A stretch of DNA of 64,000 nucleotides from G963675935 sp963823895 (GCA_963823895.1 CAWGNG010000018.1:111481-175480), one strand, 5' to 3'; positions 29,159-39,500 are shown, counted from the stretch's first letter. The notes: generated by a model not told the origin, from the letters alone. Translations and numbers: made by a program.

Positions 29159-30470
29159 TGGGTTTTGACAAACAGATTCGGTAGTAATCACGTAAAATGC
29201 AGCGATTGGGCCAGTTGACCGTTGCCGAGCAACCCTACGTACCGCAGAAGCTGTTTCGAGCCGCGGGCGAATTGCTCCAGGAAGTCGGTGACGCGCTGGT
29301 GCAAGGCGGGCCAGTCGTTGGCCAAACGGTGCATTTTGAGGATTGTCTCCTTCAGCCATCGCCATAATTTTTCGATCGGGTTCAGCCAGGGGGCGTAAGT
29401 CGGCAACCAGATTGGCTTGATTTGAGGATATGCCCCCACGGCCGTGAGTACGTCGGGATGAGTATGGATCGACCAATTGTCTTGAACGACGTAGATCGTC
29501 TTGGCGCGAGCGTAAGTTTTCGCGATCCGTTCATACATCTCGATGACCTTGGCTCGACCGATAATGTAGTTGTCCACGTAGGTCACTTTTCCGCTGCAGG
29601 CGTTCAGGCCGCCGATCACGCGCCACAGCCCATTGTTGGACTGTTGCCGATCCGCTTGCGGTGGAGCCGCGGGCGGGGCGGCAGCCCAACTCGGCGCCGG
29701 CTCGGGCCAGACGGCGTACCCCATTTCGTCGATGAACAGCAATGTCGTTTCCTGGGGGTTGCGCCGCTGCTCGCAGGCATCGTTTCAGTTTGGCTACCTT
29801 GCTTCGATACTGCGGATCCGGGCTAAAATGCTGGACCCGACCCGAACGCAATTTCACTCCCAGTTTGCGACGGAGCCACCGCCACACGCCACTGAGCGTG
29901 TAATTCTGGATCGTCTTAATGCTGGCGCGAATGGTCCGCAACGTCCAGCGGCTGGGCGGCGGACCAGCGGCTGTCGGCATCGCCTCGCGGCGAGCTTCCT
30001 CGCCGGGGCCTTGCCGCAGCCGCTCCAACACCTGTTCCCGCTGCTCGAAAGGGACGGCGACGGCTGCCTCCCTGCCGCCGCCGCAACAGTCCTTCGATCC
30101 CGTGTTGTTCATAGCAATCCAACCAATGGTACACGGTGTCAGGATCTCGCGGTCTCAGTAGTCCCTGAGTCGCTACCGCATGAGGCGATTGGCCGTCGGC
30201 GACCTTCAAGATCGCCGCACACCGTTCCCGCACGTCCGGACGCCGATCATGGTTCCGATACTCAACCAACGTCCTGCGCTGAGCCTGTGAAAGTTTCAAA
30301 GTTCGCTGGTACATGACGATTCATCCTCCTTTGCGAAGTTACTTCATGGACCCTCCTTTCAATTACTCTCAAGCAACGCCGCCAAAGGCAACCACAAAAT
30401 GCGCCTGCTAGCAGTGGTGTGCTAGCACAATACCTTGAATTCACTACCGATTTTGGCTGTCAAAACCCAT
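29158..30470 (-). mobile_element. IS630-family insertion sequence
   Basis: About 1.3 kb bounded by imperfect inverted repeats: ATGGGTTTTGACAAACAGAT at the left and the complement of ATGGGTTTTGACAGCCAAAA at the right. It carries one transposase in three frames. It sits between the second TIM-barrel isomerase and the MFS gene, so it splits the sugar operon. The TA target duplication typical of the family cannot be confirmed because the flanks are themselves repeats. Confidence 0.75.
29188..30314 (-). pseudogene. IS630-family transposase, frameshifted
   Basis: Three overlapping frames make up one transposase. The N-terminal piece (from 30314) is the helix-turn-helix region (QRRTLVEYRNHDRRPDVRER, AAILKVADGQSPHAVA, VYHWLDCYEQHGIEGL); the middle piece has SIKTIQNYTLSGVWRWLRRKLG; the C-terminal piece contains the DDE core: Asp in LFIDEMGYAVW, Asp in VVQDNWSIHTH and Glu in WLNPIEKLWRWLK. 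Breaks lie near 30080 and 29750. Unless one-base errors explain both, the element is inactive. Confidence 0.8.
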
Positions 30471-30515
30471 CAGGACCATTTTGCGGCAAGTCAGTAAATG
30501 GCGACGGAGGCGCTG

Positions 30516-32031
30516 ATGAGCGAAACGATTGATCCGCGGGGGCACACGACCGTGGCTGTCCGTCATCGCGGCCGGCTGTTTGCCGGAAGTTGCTGCGGCG
30601 CCGGCATCAGCGGCCTGCGGTTTGCCGTCCTCGGCGCCATCATGTATACCCTGAAAGAACGTTTCCTGCTGACCAACGAGCAGGTCGGCTCGATCAGCGG
30701 GGCCGGCTTGTGGGGCTGCGCGGCGGCGATGTTGTGCTGCGGTTCGTTGTGCGATGCGGTGGGAATGAAACGCTTCGTCTACACGGCCTTCCTGGCGCAC
30801 GTCGGCGGCACGCTGCTGATGATCGTCGCCAAGAACTTTACCATGCTCTATGCCGGGGCCTTGACGATCTCCGTCGGCGACGGACTGTTGCAGTCGGCGA
30901 TCTATCCGCTGGTCGCCACGATCTACCCCGACCGCAAGACCGAGATGTTCAACAAGCTCCTGCTCTGGTTTCCCGGCGGCATGGTGCTGGGCGGATTGAT
31001 CATCTTCGCGATCGGCAGCCCCGCGGCGTCGCATTTTGCGCAGACCTATCTGCCGGGGGTTGGCTTGTGGCAGTGGGAACTTGCTCTGCTGTTTGTGCCG
31101 GCCGTGGCCTATGGCTTGTTGTTTTTGGGACAGACTTTTCCCGCCACCGAGCGCGTGCAGGCGGGGATTTCTTACGGGCAGATGTTCCACGAGACATTCG
31201 CGCGGCCGCTGTATTGGCTCTTGCTGGCCTGCATGATGATGACCGCTTCGGTGGAACTCGGTCCCAACGCCTGGGTCACGGCGGTCTTGGAGGCAAAGGA
31301 ACTGCCGGGAATTCTCATTTTCGTGTGGATCAGCCTGCTGGCAGCGGTGATGCGGTATTTTGCCGGCGCTGGGCCGCCGCGTCCGTCCTACGGCCGTTCT
31401 GCTCGGTTCCGCGGTACTCAGCGGCGGCGGACTGCTCTGGCTCAGCGCGGCCGACACGCTCGCGGCGGTGATGGCGGCCAGCGCGATCTTCTCCGTCGGC
31501 GTCTGCTCCTTCTGGCCGACGATGCTGGGCGTCACCGCCGATCGCGTCCCCAAGGGCGGCGCCTTGGCGCTGACGCTGATGAGCAGCGCCGGGATGTTCT
31601 TCGTCGGTTACGCCACGCTGCCGGAGATGGGGCGGCTGGCCGATTCCTATGCCCAGGGGCAGTTGCCGACCGTTGCGACCATTGCGGTTCTGCAACAGAC
31701 CGTTGCGCGATACGGCGGGCCCGCGCCGCAGCAAAGCGACTGGCTGCCGCAGGACGCCGCGGAAGCGGTGAAGGCGGCAGAGGCGGTGCTGGCTTTCTAT
31801 GCCGCCAGCGGAGAGTTGCCCCGCTACGAGACCGCGGCGGCATTGCGGCGGACGAAGGCCGTCGAGCAGCAGTTGCCTTTGGCCAAACAAGTGGACGCGG
31901 TCCTCAAGCCCGCCGAGAACTACGGCGGCCGCGTCTCCTTTCGCTGGGTGGCGCTGTTGTCGGCCGCGTTGACGGTGATCTTCGCCGCTCTTTACCTCGA
32001 CGATCGTGTCCGCGGCAGACGTGCGGAGTGA
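30516..32031 (+). CDS. MFS-type transporter, frameshifted
   Basis: About 504 aa. The ATG at 30516 (MSETIDPRGHTT) is preceded by GGAGG. The first frame has about seven membrane helices (GAGISGLRFAVLGAIMYTL, LWGCAAAMLCCGSLCD, GGMVLGGLIIFAIG, WELALLFVPAVAYGLLFLG, LLLACMMMTASVELG). After a break near 31365 a second frame gives the rest (AVLLGSAVLSGGGLLWLS, MAASAIFSVGVCSFWPTMLG, a large charged loop, and FRWVALLSAALTVIFAALYL). It probably imports the sugar degraded by this locus. The gene may have been part of the 22.4-28.9 kb operon before the IS630 insertion. Confidence 0.8.
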
Positions 32032-32069
32032 CCCGCTCTGGCGGGAGAGTCTCACTAGACCGCCAAGGG

Positions 32070-33082
32070 TTATTGGAGCTGCTTGGGGTCGACCGGCAGA
32101 TCATCTTGGCGATTGCCCAGCCGGCGGTGAGTCTCGGGATCGATCGAATAGCTGATCGCCTGGACCGAGCCGTCGCAGAACGACATGTTGCAGTTATTCG
32201 CGTGGGCGCTGCCAAAAACCTCCCAGTTAGTAAGGCCCGCTGTATCCTGCATCGGCGTGTCAATTATAGGCGGAGAATTCGTGGCGCATAGTCGGTCGTG
32301 CGCTGGTTGTCGTTGTCGTAGCCCGAGTACATCGTTTCATTGTCCGCGAGGTCGCTTCCGTCGAAGTAGCAGTCAGAATTGAGGTACTTTTCGCCGAGCA
32401 TATAGGTATTGCTAAGCCCGTCGGTGATCATCGCCGTTGTCACCTCGCTGCGCAAATAGCAGACGCCGGTGGCGGTTCCGATGATGGGCGGCCAAGTGAA
32501 GGTTGCGGCCGAGGCAAAGTCAGCCGGCCCGCCCGACCATTGGTCATCACTCAGGTCGCCCGCGCAAGCCGCATAGTCGCTACGGGCAGCCATGCTAATC
32601 GCGTTGGCGTCATTGAATGCCCTCGTGGCGCCGCCACCAATCGGAAAAGGGACCGCCGGGCGGCGCGAGGGGCAGTTCATGCCCGTCAGCGGCGTTTGTA
32701 TTCGCTGCGTGCATGCGGCGATCTTCGCAGCCGCCATGGAGTCGGCAACGCCATCGCTCCCCAAGTCGTGAAGATCCTGCTGTTCGATGAACGGAAGGAT
32801 GTTATAAACCCAACTGCCGGGCTGGTTTCTGTTTGATCCCCGGTCGGGAATACCCACCCATTGCCAGCCCCAGCCACCGGATGGGAAGAACTTGTACCGC
32901 TCTTCGTGGGCCAGCATGGCCAGACTGGCCTGCTTGAGATTGTTGGCGCATTGCGATTTCCTGGCCGCCTCGCGGGCCATCTGCACCGCCGGCAGCAACA
33001 ACGCGATCAAGATGCCGATGATCGTAATCACCACTAGCAACTCGACCAACGTAAAACCGGGTGTTTCTGAGCTGCGTTTCAT
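32070..33082 (-). CDS. DUF1559 prepilin-like (H-X9-DG) protein; frameshifted near the end
   Basis: About 337 aa from MKRSSETPGFTLVELLVV at 33082. The N-terminus is a type IV prepilin-like cleavage/methylation segment (GFTLVELLVVITIIGILIALLLPAV) followed by AREAARKSQCANNLKQASLAMLA, the hallmark of DUF1559. Mid-protein markers are SWVYNILPFIEQQDLH and ITDGLSNTYMLGEKYLN. A frameshift around 32270 is needed to reach the family C-terminal motif, FGSAHANNCNMSFCDGSVQAISYSID, which lies in the neighbouring frame. The gene is preceded by operator module D, which would make it part of the sugar regulon; its function is unknown. Confidence 0.87.
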
Positions 33083-33230
33083 GTCGTCATCCGAAAACAA
33101 CAGAGAAAGCGGACAGTAGTCATGGTTGGGACAAATGGCTTTCTCTTGCACTCGCGAGAAGTCCGCGCCGTGCGAATCGCCCCTTGTTGAGCGTGGTGAT
33201 CGACTGGCATCGCGCCGGCTTGTTGCCACC

Positions 33231-33284
33231 AATTATAACTGCATTCGGAGACCACGTTGCGCTAAAATATCTTGAGTTTGCGGC
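33231..33284 (-). promoter_or_regulatory. Operator/promoter module D (DUF1559 gene)
   Basis: AATTATAA at 33231-33238 and half sites TGCGCT at 33258 and TGCGGC at 33279, 21 bp apart, with AAAATATCTTGAGTT between. Same internal spacing as modules A and B. Orientation drives the DUF1559 gene; the ATG is about 150 bases downstream of the -10. Confidence 0.7.
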
Positions 33285-33326
33285 AATAGGCATAGTCCCT
33301 CCTTCCACTTCATGCGCTGCACGCGC

Positions 33327-34067
33327 TCACCGCGGAGGAAACCGGCCTGCTGACCAGCGGATGGCGTTGCCGAGAATCGTGCGAAACTCTTTCTGGCCAT
33401 AAATACTCTCGCCGTGACCCAATTGCAGGCAGCAGACCGGGGCGTTGCGATAGGTGTGGACCCAGGCGAGCGCTCGATAATTGGTCGGCTCGCGGGTGGT
33501 GAGGAGGACGTGCATTCTTGGGTCGATGCGGTGCCCTTTGTATGTCTCCTCTTTGACCGTGAAGTCTCTTAGCCCCTTGACGATCGGATGCTGCGGATCC
33601 TCGACGTGGATCGTGAAAGCGACGTCGTCTTTTGCCTGGGAAACGAAGGAGGTGAGGCCGGTCATTTTTTGGAACTCCGGCCAATCGCGATAGGCGTGCA
33701 GTCCGTGGTGCAACACGACCAGCCCCACGCCGCGATCCATGAGTTTCAGGAAGTTCTGCCGCCGCTTTTCCGACGGGTTTTTGTTGTGGTTGTAGAGCAC
33801 GATGACGTCGTAAGGCCAGTGATCGATGTTGTCGAAGGCCTCGCCTCCGACTTTCTCCTCGACGAAGGTGCATTTCATGTCGGGAAAGCTGTTGAAAAGC
33901 TGATGGAAGGGTTTTTCGGGAAAACCATGCCCGCCGACGAGCACGAGCACCTGGATTTTCTTCGTAGGGCCCGCTTTCTTGGGGGCGTCCTCCGCCCATA
34001 CTACGCCGGCGAACAGAATAGACAGGGCGAGAATAGTCGCGGGCGAGAAACACTTGCAACAAGGCAT
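33327..34067 (-). CDS. ThuA-domain (trehalose-utilisation-like) secreted protein
   Basis: 246 aa from MPCCKCFSPATILALSILFAGVVWA, a signal peptide (a longer start at 34100 is possible). The class-I-amidotransferase-like ThuA fold is seen in IQVLVLVGGHGFPEKPFHQLF, YDVIVLYNHNKNPSEKRR, VGLVVLHHGLHAY and LAWVHTYRNAPVCCLQLGHG. Function in planctomycetes is unproven; usually linked to oligosaccharide metabolism together with DUF1080 and Gfo/Idh proteins. It is driven leftward by operator module C and stands back-to-back with the Gfo/Idh gene. Confidence 0.88.
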   Translation of the reverse strand: MPCCKCFSPATILALSILFAGVVWAEDAPKKAGPTKKIQVLVLVGGHGFPEKPFHQLFNSFPDMKCTFVEEKVGGEAFDNIDHWPYDVIVLYNHNKNPSEKRRQNFLKLMDRGVGLVVLHHGLHAYRDWPEFQKMTGLTSFVSQAKDDVAFTIHVEDPQHPIVKGLRDFTVKEETYKGHRIDPRMHVLLTTREPTNYRALAWVHTYRNAPVCCLQLGHGESIYGQKEFRTILGNAIRWSAGRFPPR

Positions 34068-34115
34068 GCTGGATTTCCTTGACGTGGAGACGGGAAGCAA
34101 CGAAACTCTGCTGTC

Positions 34116-34169
34116 GATTCTATCCCATCCAGTGGACTAAAATGCGTCAAACTATCACGATTATGCGTC
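34116..34169 (-). promoter_or_regulatory. Operator/promoter module C (ThuA gene)
   Basis: ATTCTATC at 34117-34124 (TAGAAT-type -10 on the minus strand) and perfect half sites TGCGTC at 34143 and 34164, 21 bp apart, with AAACTATCACGATTA between. Same geometry as modules A, B and D. Confidence 0.75.
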
Positions 34170-34193
34170 GCGCACTCTGCGGCTCCTGCATCA

Positions 34194-34247
34194 GACGCAA
34201 TATCGAGACAATTTGCCGCATTATCGTCTCTCGCGGCAATTATAATA
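34194..34247 (+). promoter_or_regulatory. Operator/promoter module C' (Gfo/Idh oxidoreductase gene)
   Basis: Mirror-image copy. On the minus strand it reads TATTATAATTGCCGCGAGAG followed by half sites TGCGGC (34220-34215) and TGCGTC (34199-34194), 21 bp apart. On the plus strand TATAAT at 34241-34246 is the -10 for the rightward oxidoreductase gene. It aligns without gaps to module B. Confidence 0.72.
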
Positions 34248-34270
34248 GCGTAGCGTCGTCCCACCACCGT

Positions 34271-34377
34271 TAGAAGCTCTAACAAAACGTACTCCTCACG
34301 CTCCGCGTGAGGGAAGGAGCGGGGCGGAATTGCCTCACGCGGAGCGTGAGGAGTACATCTGCATCCCAGTTTTGTTA
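34271..34377. repeat. 107-bp palindromic repeat, copy 2
   Basis: Arms GTACTCCTCACGCTCCGCG and CGCGGAGCGTGAGGAGTAC, with outer words AACAAAAC and GTTTTGTT also complementary. Nearly identical to 2067-2173. It lies in the expected 5' leader between promoter C' and the start codon at 34400. Confidence 0.85.
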
Positions 34378-34399
34378 TAACCCCTTAGGAGTTTCTCTT

Positions 34400-35815
34400 A
34401 TGACTCAAGGACTTTCCCGCCGCGATGTACTAAAGGCCGCTGGCGCGCTCTCGGTAGCAGCAGTGACGCTTCAGTATCCGGCCCCGTTCGTTTCAGCCGC
34501 AGTGGGGAGCAACGAAAAACTCAACGTCGCCCTGATTGGCTGCGGTGAACGCGGGCGTTTCGCACACCTGCCAAACCTGGTGGGCGAGAACCTGGTGGCC
34601 GTGGCCGATGCCGACGAAACGCGATCGTATTTCGCCCTGCGCGACATCCGGGACAAAGTCGATATCTCCCGCATCCAGACCTTCAGCGACTACCGCCAGT
34701 TGTTCGACAAGATGGAAAAGCAGATCGACGCCGTTTTCGTCGCCACGCCGGACCATCAACACGCCAACCCGTCGCTACGGGCGATCAAGTCGGGCAAACA
34801 CGTTTACACCGAGAAGTGCCTGACGCACGACATCTCCGAAGCCCGCATTCTCGGCGACGCCGCGCGGCGAGCGAAGGTTGTCACGCAGATGGGCAATCAG
34901 GGATCGGGCACGGGCAACCATCAAGTCCTGGCCGAGTACCTCCAGGCCGGCGCGATCGGCAAACTGAAGGAGGTCCACTCCTGGTGTGGTTGGCGGCCGA
35001 TGCGATTCGGCTGCCGCATGGATTATCCCGAAGGCGACCTGGCCGAGATGCCCGAAACGCACTGGAGCGAATGGCTCGGGCCGGCGAAAGAACGCTTCTA
35101 CAGCGACTATTTCCGTTGCGAGTGGTACGGCTGGTTTGATTTCGCCACCGGTTCGCTGGGCGGCTGGGGGACGCACATTCTCGACGCGGTCTTCTTCGCT
35201 TTGAATCTGAAATATCCGACGGCGATGGAATTGGTCGAGACCTCGCAGTTGAGCGAGGACCGCTTTCCCCGTCATGCCACGATCCGCTTTGACTTTCCGC
35301 CGCGCGGCGGCGTGCAGCCGCCGCCGGTCTTCTGGTACGACGGCAGCGTGCCGAATCCGAAGAACCCGCACCGCGGCATTCCGCATTATCCTCCGCTGTA
35401 TCACGAAATTCGCAAGAAATACGGCGAAGCGGGCAAAGCGCTCGGCAATGCGGGCAGCATCTTCGTCGGCGACGCGGGGATGATCTACTGCTGTTCCCAC
35501 GGCGGCCCGCCGCAATTGTTCCCCTTGGAGTTGCGGCGGGACTTCAAGCCGCCGACTCCGACGCTGCCGCGGCCGTGTGGCGACATATTCCGCGATTTCT
35601 TCCGCGCCTGCAAAGACGGCGGCCACCCGGCCTTCTCGAACTTCGCCGATTTCTCCGGCCCTTTCATCGAAGGGCTGTTGGCCGGTCACCTGGCCGTGCA
35701 TGCCGGGTTGCACGAGCGGGTTGAGTGGGACGGTGAGAAGATGCAATCCCCCAACCACCCGGAACTGAATCGCTGGATTAAGCAGGTACGGAGGAAAGGC
35801 TGGGAATTAGTCTGA
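34400..35815 (+). CDS. Gfo/Idh/MocA-family oxidoreductase, Tat-exported
   Basis: 471 aa. The N-terminus is a twin-arginine signal (LSRRDVLKAAGALSVAAVTLQ); TAGGAG precedes the ATG. The Rossmann motif VALIGCGERGRFAHLPN and the catalytic-lysine region HVYTEKCLTHDISEARIL (Cys in place of the usual Pro of EKP) are present, followed by GNQGSGTGNHQVLAEYLQAGAIGKL and the family C-terminal FVGDAGMIYC. NAD(P)-dependent sugar or polyol dehydrogenase of the periplasmic type. Operator C' and the ThuA neighbour place it in the same sugar regulon. Confidence 0.92.
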   Translation: MTQGLSRRDVLKAAGALSVAAVTLQYPAPFVSAAVGSNEKLNVALIGCGERGRFAHLPNLVGENLVAVADADETRSYFALRDIRDKVDISRIQTFSDYRQLFDKMEKQIDAVFVATPDHQHANPSLRAIKSGKHVYTEKCLTHDISEARILGDAARRAKVVTQMGNQGSGTGNHQVLAEYLQAGAIGKLKEVHSWCGWRPMRFGCRMDYPEGDLAEMPETHWSEWLGPAKERFYSDYFRCEWYGWFDFATGSLGGWGTHILDAVFFALNLKYPTAMELVETSQLSEDRFPRHATIRFDFPPRGGVQPPPVFWYDGSVPNPKNPHRGIPHYPPLYHEIRKKYGEAGKALGNAGSIFVGDAGMIYCCSHGGPPQLFPLELRRDFKPPTPTLPRPCGDIFRDFFRACKDGGHPAFSNFADFSGPFIEGLLAGHLAVHAGLHERVEWDGEKMQSPNHPELNRWIKQVRRKGWELV

Positions 35816-36561
35816 ACGCCGTTGCCCGCCAGCGGTATGGAATGATTCGGGTTATGAAGACCACGCTGGCCATTCTGGAGCGAAGCGGTAATCTGGTGAC
35901 GAAGCGGTCGGTGCAGACCGAAATCGACCAATTGAGCGAGATCATTCCGTAACCGCGCGGCGTAAGCACTTGGCATGTGGCAGGCAAACGCCGCGGCCAC
36001 AATGAGTTGGGCATCGCCGCCGAGCGGAGATTGTCGGGAGAGGTCTATGTCGATGAGGTCGATTGAGAAAAAATCCGTTAGCTGGACGGCAGACGTAGGG
36101 GGCCGCTACAGCTTGGACTTGCTGGAATACGTCAACGCCTTGCCCGTTCCCTCTCTTGCGAATAGGTGATTCTAACCCACAAGACGCGTCGCAAAAACGG
36201 TGGAAAGCCATCTGTCTGCTCCTGGTCGCACGTCCCGAGCTAAAAAGGCCGATTTGCGTCAGGATTAGTGAGCACGCCGGCGCTACCTCGTGGCGAGCCG
36301 AATCGGCAGCCCTTCGGCACGTCGGCGGGCTGATAGCCGGCCCAAGACGCGACGGTCTTCGTCGATCGTCCCTTTCTGCTGACTCTGTGGAAAAGCCGAG
36401 GCAATACCCACGGACAGCGTTAGCACTGCAAAACGGCCGCTTCCCTTCGGGGCGCGGCTAAACGGCGCTGTCGGGTGTCACGGTTGGCTCACCCAACCGT
36501 GTTTCAGCACTGCCGGACAAGCCGGCAGTGGCACCCAACTCGACAAATAAGAAGTGTCGGA
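35816..36561. other. Intergenic region with no convincing gene
   Basis: About 750 bases. A 36-codon frame at 35842-35952 (MIRVMKTTLAILERSGN to the stop) is the only coding-like piece; it has no clear ribosome-binding site and no family I recognise. The rest consists of short overlapping frames on both strands and, at the right end, the CACGGTTGG / CACTGCCGG palindrome. Possibly the site of an old gene loss. Confidence 0.4.
36473..36537. repeat. CACGGTTGG/CACTGCCGG double palindrome
   Basis: Two adjacent hairpins: CACGGTTGG-CTCA-CCCAACCGTG and CACTGCCGG-ACAAG-CCGGCAGTG, followed by GCACCCA. It lies downstream of the CHAT-like gene's stop codon and could act as a terminator-like structure, though there is no T tract. 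Confidence 0.75.
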
Positions 36562-39500
36562 CTACTCCTCCTTTGCCTCGTCCTTCGGTTTATTCTTCGG
36601 TTGCTTCTTCGGCTTGTCCTTCTTCTCCGTTTTCGGCTTGTCCTTCGCCGCGGCTTTTTCCGGGGGTTTCGGCGGCTTGATTTTGATGACGGGCTCGTCG
36701 GGCGACTCTGTCTTCTCGACCGCGGCGCCGCTATCGACGAGCATGTAGCCCGCCCAGAAAAACGGATGATTCGCCTTGGGCGCTTCGTCGGCGGGAGAGC
36801 GCTTGACGCGGGGCTCGCCGCCGAGATTGGCGCGGGAATCCATCGCCAACAGCACCGCCCGCTGCCAGGCGTCGGACGGGGAACTGTTCGGAAGCTCCTG
36901 CACGAACTCGCGCACGAGATCGAAGCTCGTCTGCCCGCCGGTCCGCCAGCGGCTCAGCAGCACCGTCCGCGCACCGTTGGCCATCAGTCCGCAGACGGAG
37001 AGGAAAACCTCGTTGCCGGGGGCGCCGTGATGCGGGCGCTTCAGGCCGTCTTCGGCGGCGGTGTGGAAGCCGGGGAGGATGACCAACTCGGGCCCGCCCC
37101 AGGGCAATGCCAGCCAATCGGCCAGCGTGCCGCCGCTTTTGCTCTTGTCGAGGGGTGCCAAGACCCAACCGTAGGGATCCTGGTCGGAGAGGACGAGGTC
37201 GTCGAATACGATCAAGCGGTGGAAGAGCGCGCCGTAGACCGACGAGACGGCGGGGGCAGGCGGGTGCAGCGCCACGGCGTTAGGGACGATGCCGGAAAGT
37301 TGCTCGAAGGCGGCCTTGGCCGGGTTGTTGCCCTCGCGCGAATAGGACTTGCCCAGCACGACGGCGGTGTTGCCCCGCGGCGTGCGGGCCGGCTCCTGCG
37401 AGATGCAAAGCGAAAGCGTGGGGGCGTAGCGAATGTGAAACCGCGAGATCAACGACTGCGGCTGCCCGTCAACCGTCACTTGCAGCACCTCGAAGGGCAA
37501 GTACCAGAGGATGCCGTCGGGCACGACGATCAGCTCGTCGAAGGTCTGGCTGAAATCGGCCGGCGAATCCTTCAGCAGCGTGGTCAACACCTGCTTGCCC
37601 GACTGCCGCCACTTTTCGTCGCAGAGATCCTTGACGGTCAACTCGTAGTTTTGCCCGAACTGGCCCATGTCGCGGAAGAGTGCCTGCATTTGCCGCTGCA
37701 ACGCCGCCGCCGAGGCGACACGCCACGACTTGCAGCGCTCGCTGTCCAAAAGGAATCCGTAGAGTCGCCCCTTGCTGGCGAAGAAGGCGAGCACGGCGTG
37801 TTTCTTCGGCAGCGATTTCTGCACGTCGGCCAGGCTGCGCAGCGGCGGAAAGACCAGTTCGGACGGCTCGCGCCGCAGGGCGATTTCGCGCAGGATCCGC
37901 TCCTGCTCCGCGCTGATGGCCGCCAAATCGGCCAACTGATTCGCCTGCTGCTTGGCGGCCTTTTGATCTTCGGGCACCAGCGGCAACTTGTCCAACGCCT
38001 CGCGGATCGCCTGCGACTTCCGCGAAAGCCGGTCGTACTCGGGATAACGGGCGAGGATGTCCTGCCGTTCGAGCGTCGCCTGCTGCGAGAGCCGCGCGGG
38101 CGGGGCTTCGAGAATCCAACGCAACGATTCCAACCGCCCGCCCAACTCCAGCGAATTGAAGAACCGCCGCCGCCGCGTGCGCTCGGCGACTTCGATCGAG
38201 GTTTGCACGTCGCGGATGCCTTGCCGCTCGATGGTCGCCTCGAACCAATGGTCCATGGCGGCCGGCTGCGGCGTGCTGAGCGCGGCCAACGCTTCCATCG
38301 GATTGAAACCCCAATCGAACGGCAGCGGATCGCGGAGCACGTCGGCGAACAGGTCGAGGGCTGCCCGCGGTGTGACGTCGCCGTTGACAAAGAGGCGGTC
38401 GGCCAGATCGATTTGGAAGAGCCACAGCGAGCCGTGCCGCATATAGTCCATCGCGGCGGAGAGCGCGGTGTTGCTCTCGGACACCTGCTTCTGCTGGCAG
38501 GCCACCAGGGCCTTGAGGTAGTTGTAACGCGCGCCGATCTGGCCGACGCCCATCTTTCGCTTGGCGATGGTGAAGCGGGCCTCATCAAGCATGGCGGCGG
38601 CCTTGCGAGTTTCGCCGAGCACGGCGTAATTCTCGGCGGCGCAGAGCAACAGCGAGGCCCGCAGTTGCCGCGGGGCCTTGTTCGCCCATTGCACGGCCGT
38701 CTCCAAGGGCGGGAAGAGCCCCTTGCGGTTTGCCATCAGATGGGTGATTGTGCCGTAGCGGAAAGCCTCTTCGAGAACGCCGTAATCGGGAAACCAGGGA
38801 TAGGAGGAGTAGGAGTTCACCGCCGCGTAGGTGGCTTCGTCGAAGAGTTTCGCCGCGGCCGCATATTCGCCGCTCTTCAGCGCAAGCCGCCCCAGTTCCA
38901 AGAGGACGACGCAGGTCATCGGATGGTCGAACTCACCGCCGGCAAGTTCGGCGCGGCGCAGATACGGGATGGCCTGTTGATCGCGTCCGCTTGCCAACAG
39001 GGCTAGGCCGTGCTCGGCGTCGATCCACGCGCCGGACCAGTGGTTGGGCAATCCGACCGGCCGACTGAATGCCGCGGCCACGTCGCTGCTGAGTTGATCG
39101 TACTTGGCGACCGGCCCCAGCAGTTCCGCCCGGCGGCGGAGGGCCAACGTCGTGCAGCGGATGATTTCGTGCGGCGTGATCGGATAGGCGAACGGCTGCT
39201 GCACCATATTGCCGACCTTGGCCGACATAGCGGTGTCGGTGAACGATTGCAGAATCGATTCGTTCTCGCGGTAATGGCCCAACTTGGCCCCGCGCGTGGA
39301 AGCGCCCAGGGGACGGCCTTCCGCGCCGCGGCCTGGGCGGGACGGATCGCCGCCTCGAACTGCACCTTCATCATCCAGTCGGGGAATCGCTTGCAGAGTT
39401 GCAGGGCGTTGGAATAGTGGAACATCGCTTGATCGAACACGCCCATCTGATAATAACACTCGCCGCACATCGTCTCGTAACAGATCGAGTCGATCCAGAG

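Noticed and set aside
36475..39006. 843-codon open frame antisense to the CHAT-like gene
   Set aside because: Composition and repeat-free leucine/arginine pattern are those of a frame forced open by the high-GC opposite strand; no signal, domain or ribosome-binding site, while the minus strand encodes a recognisable protein throughout.
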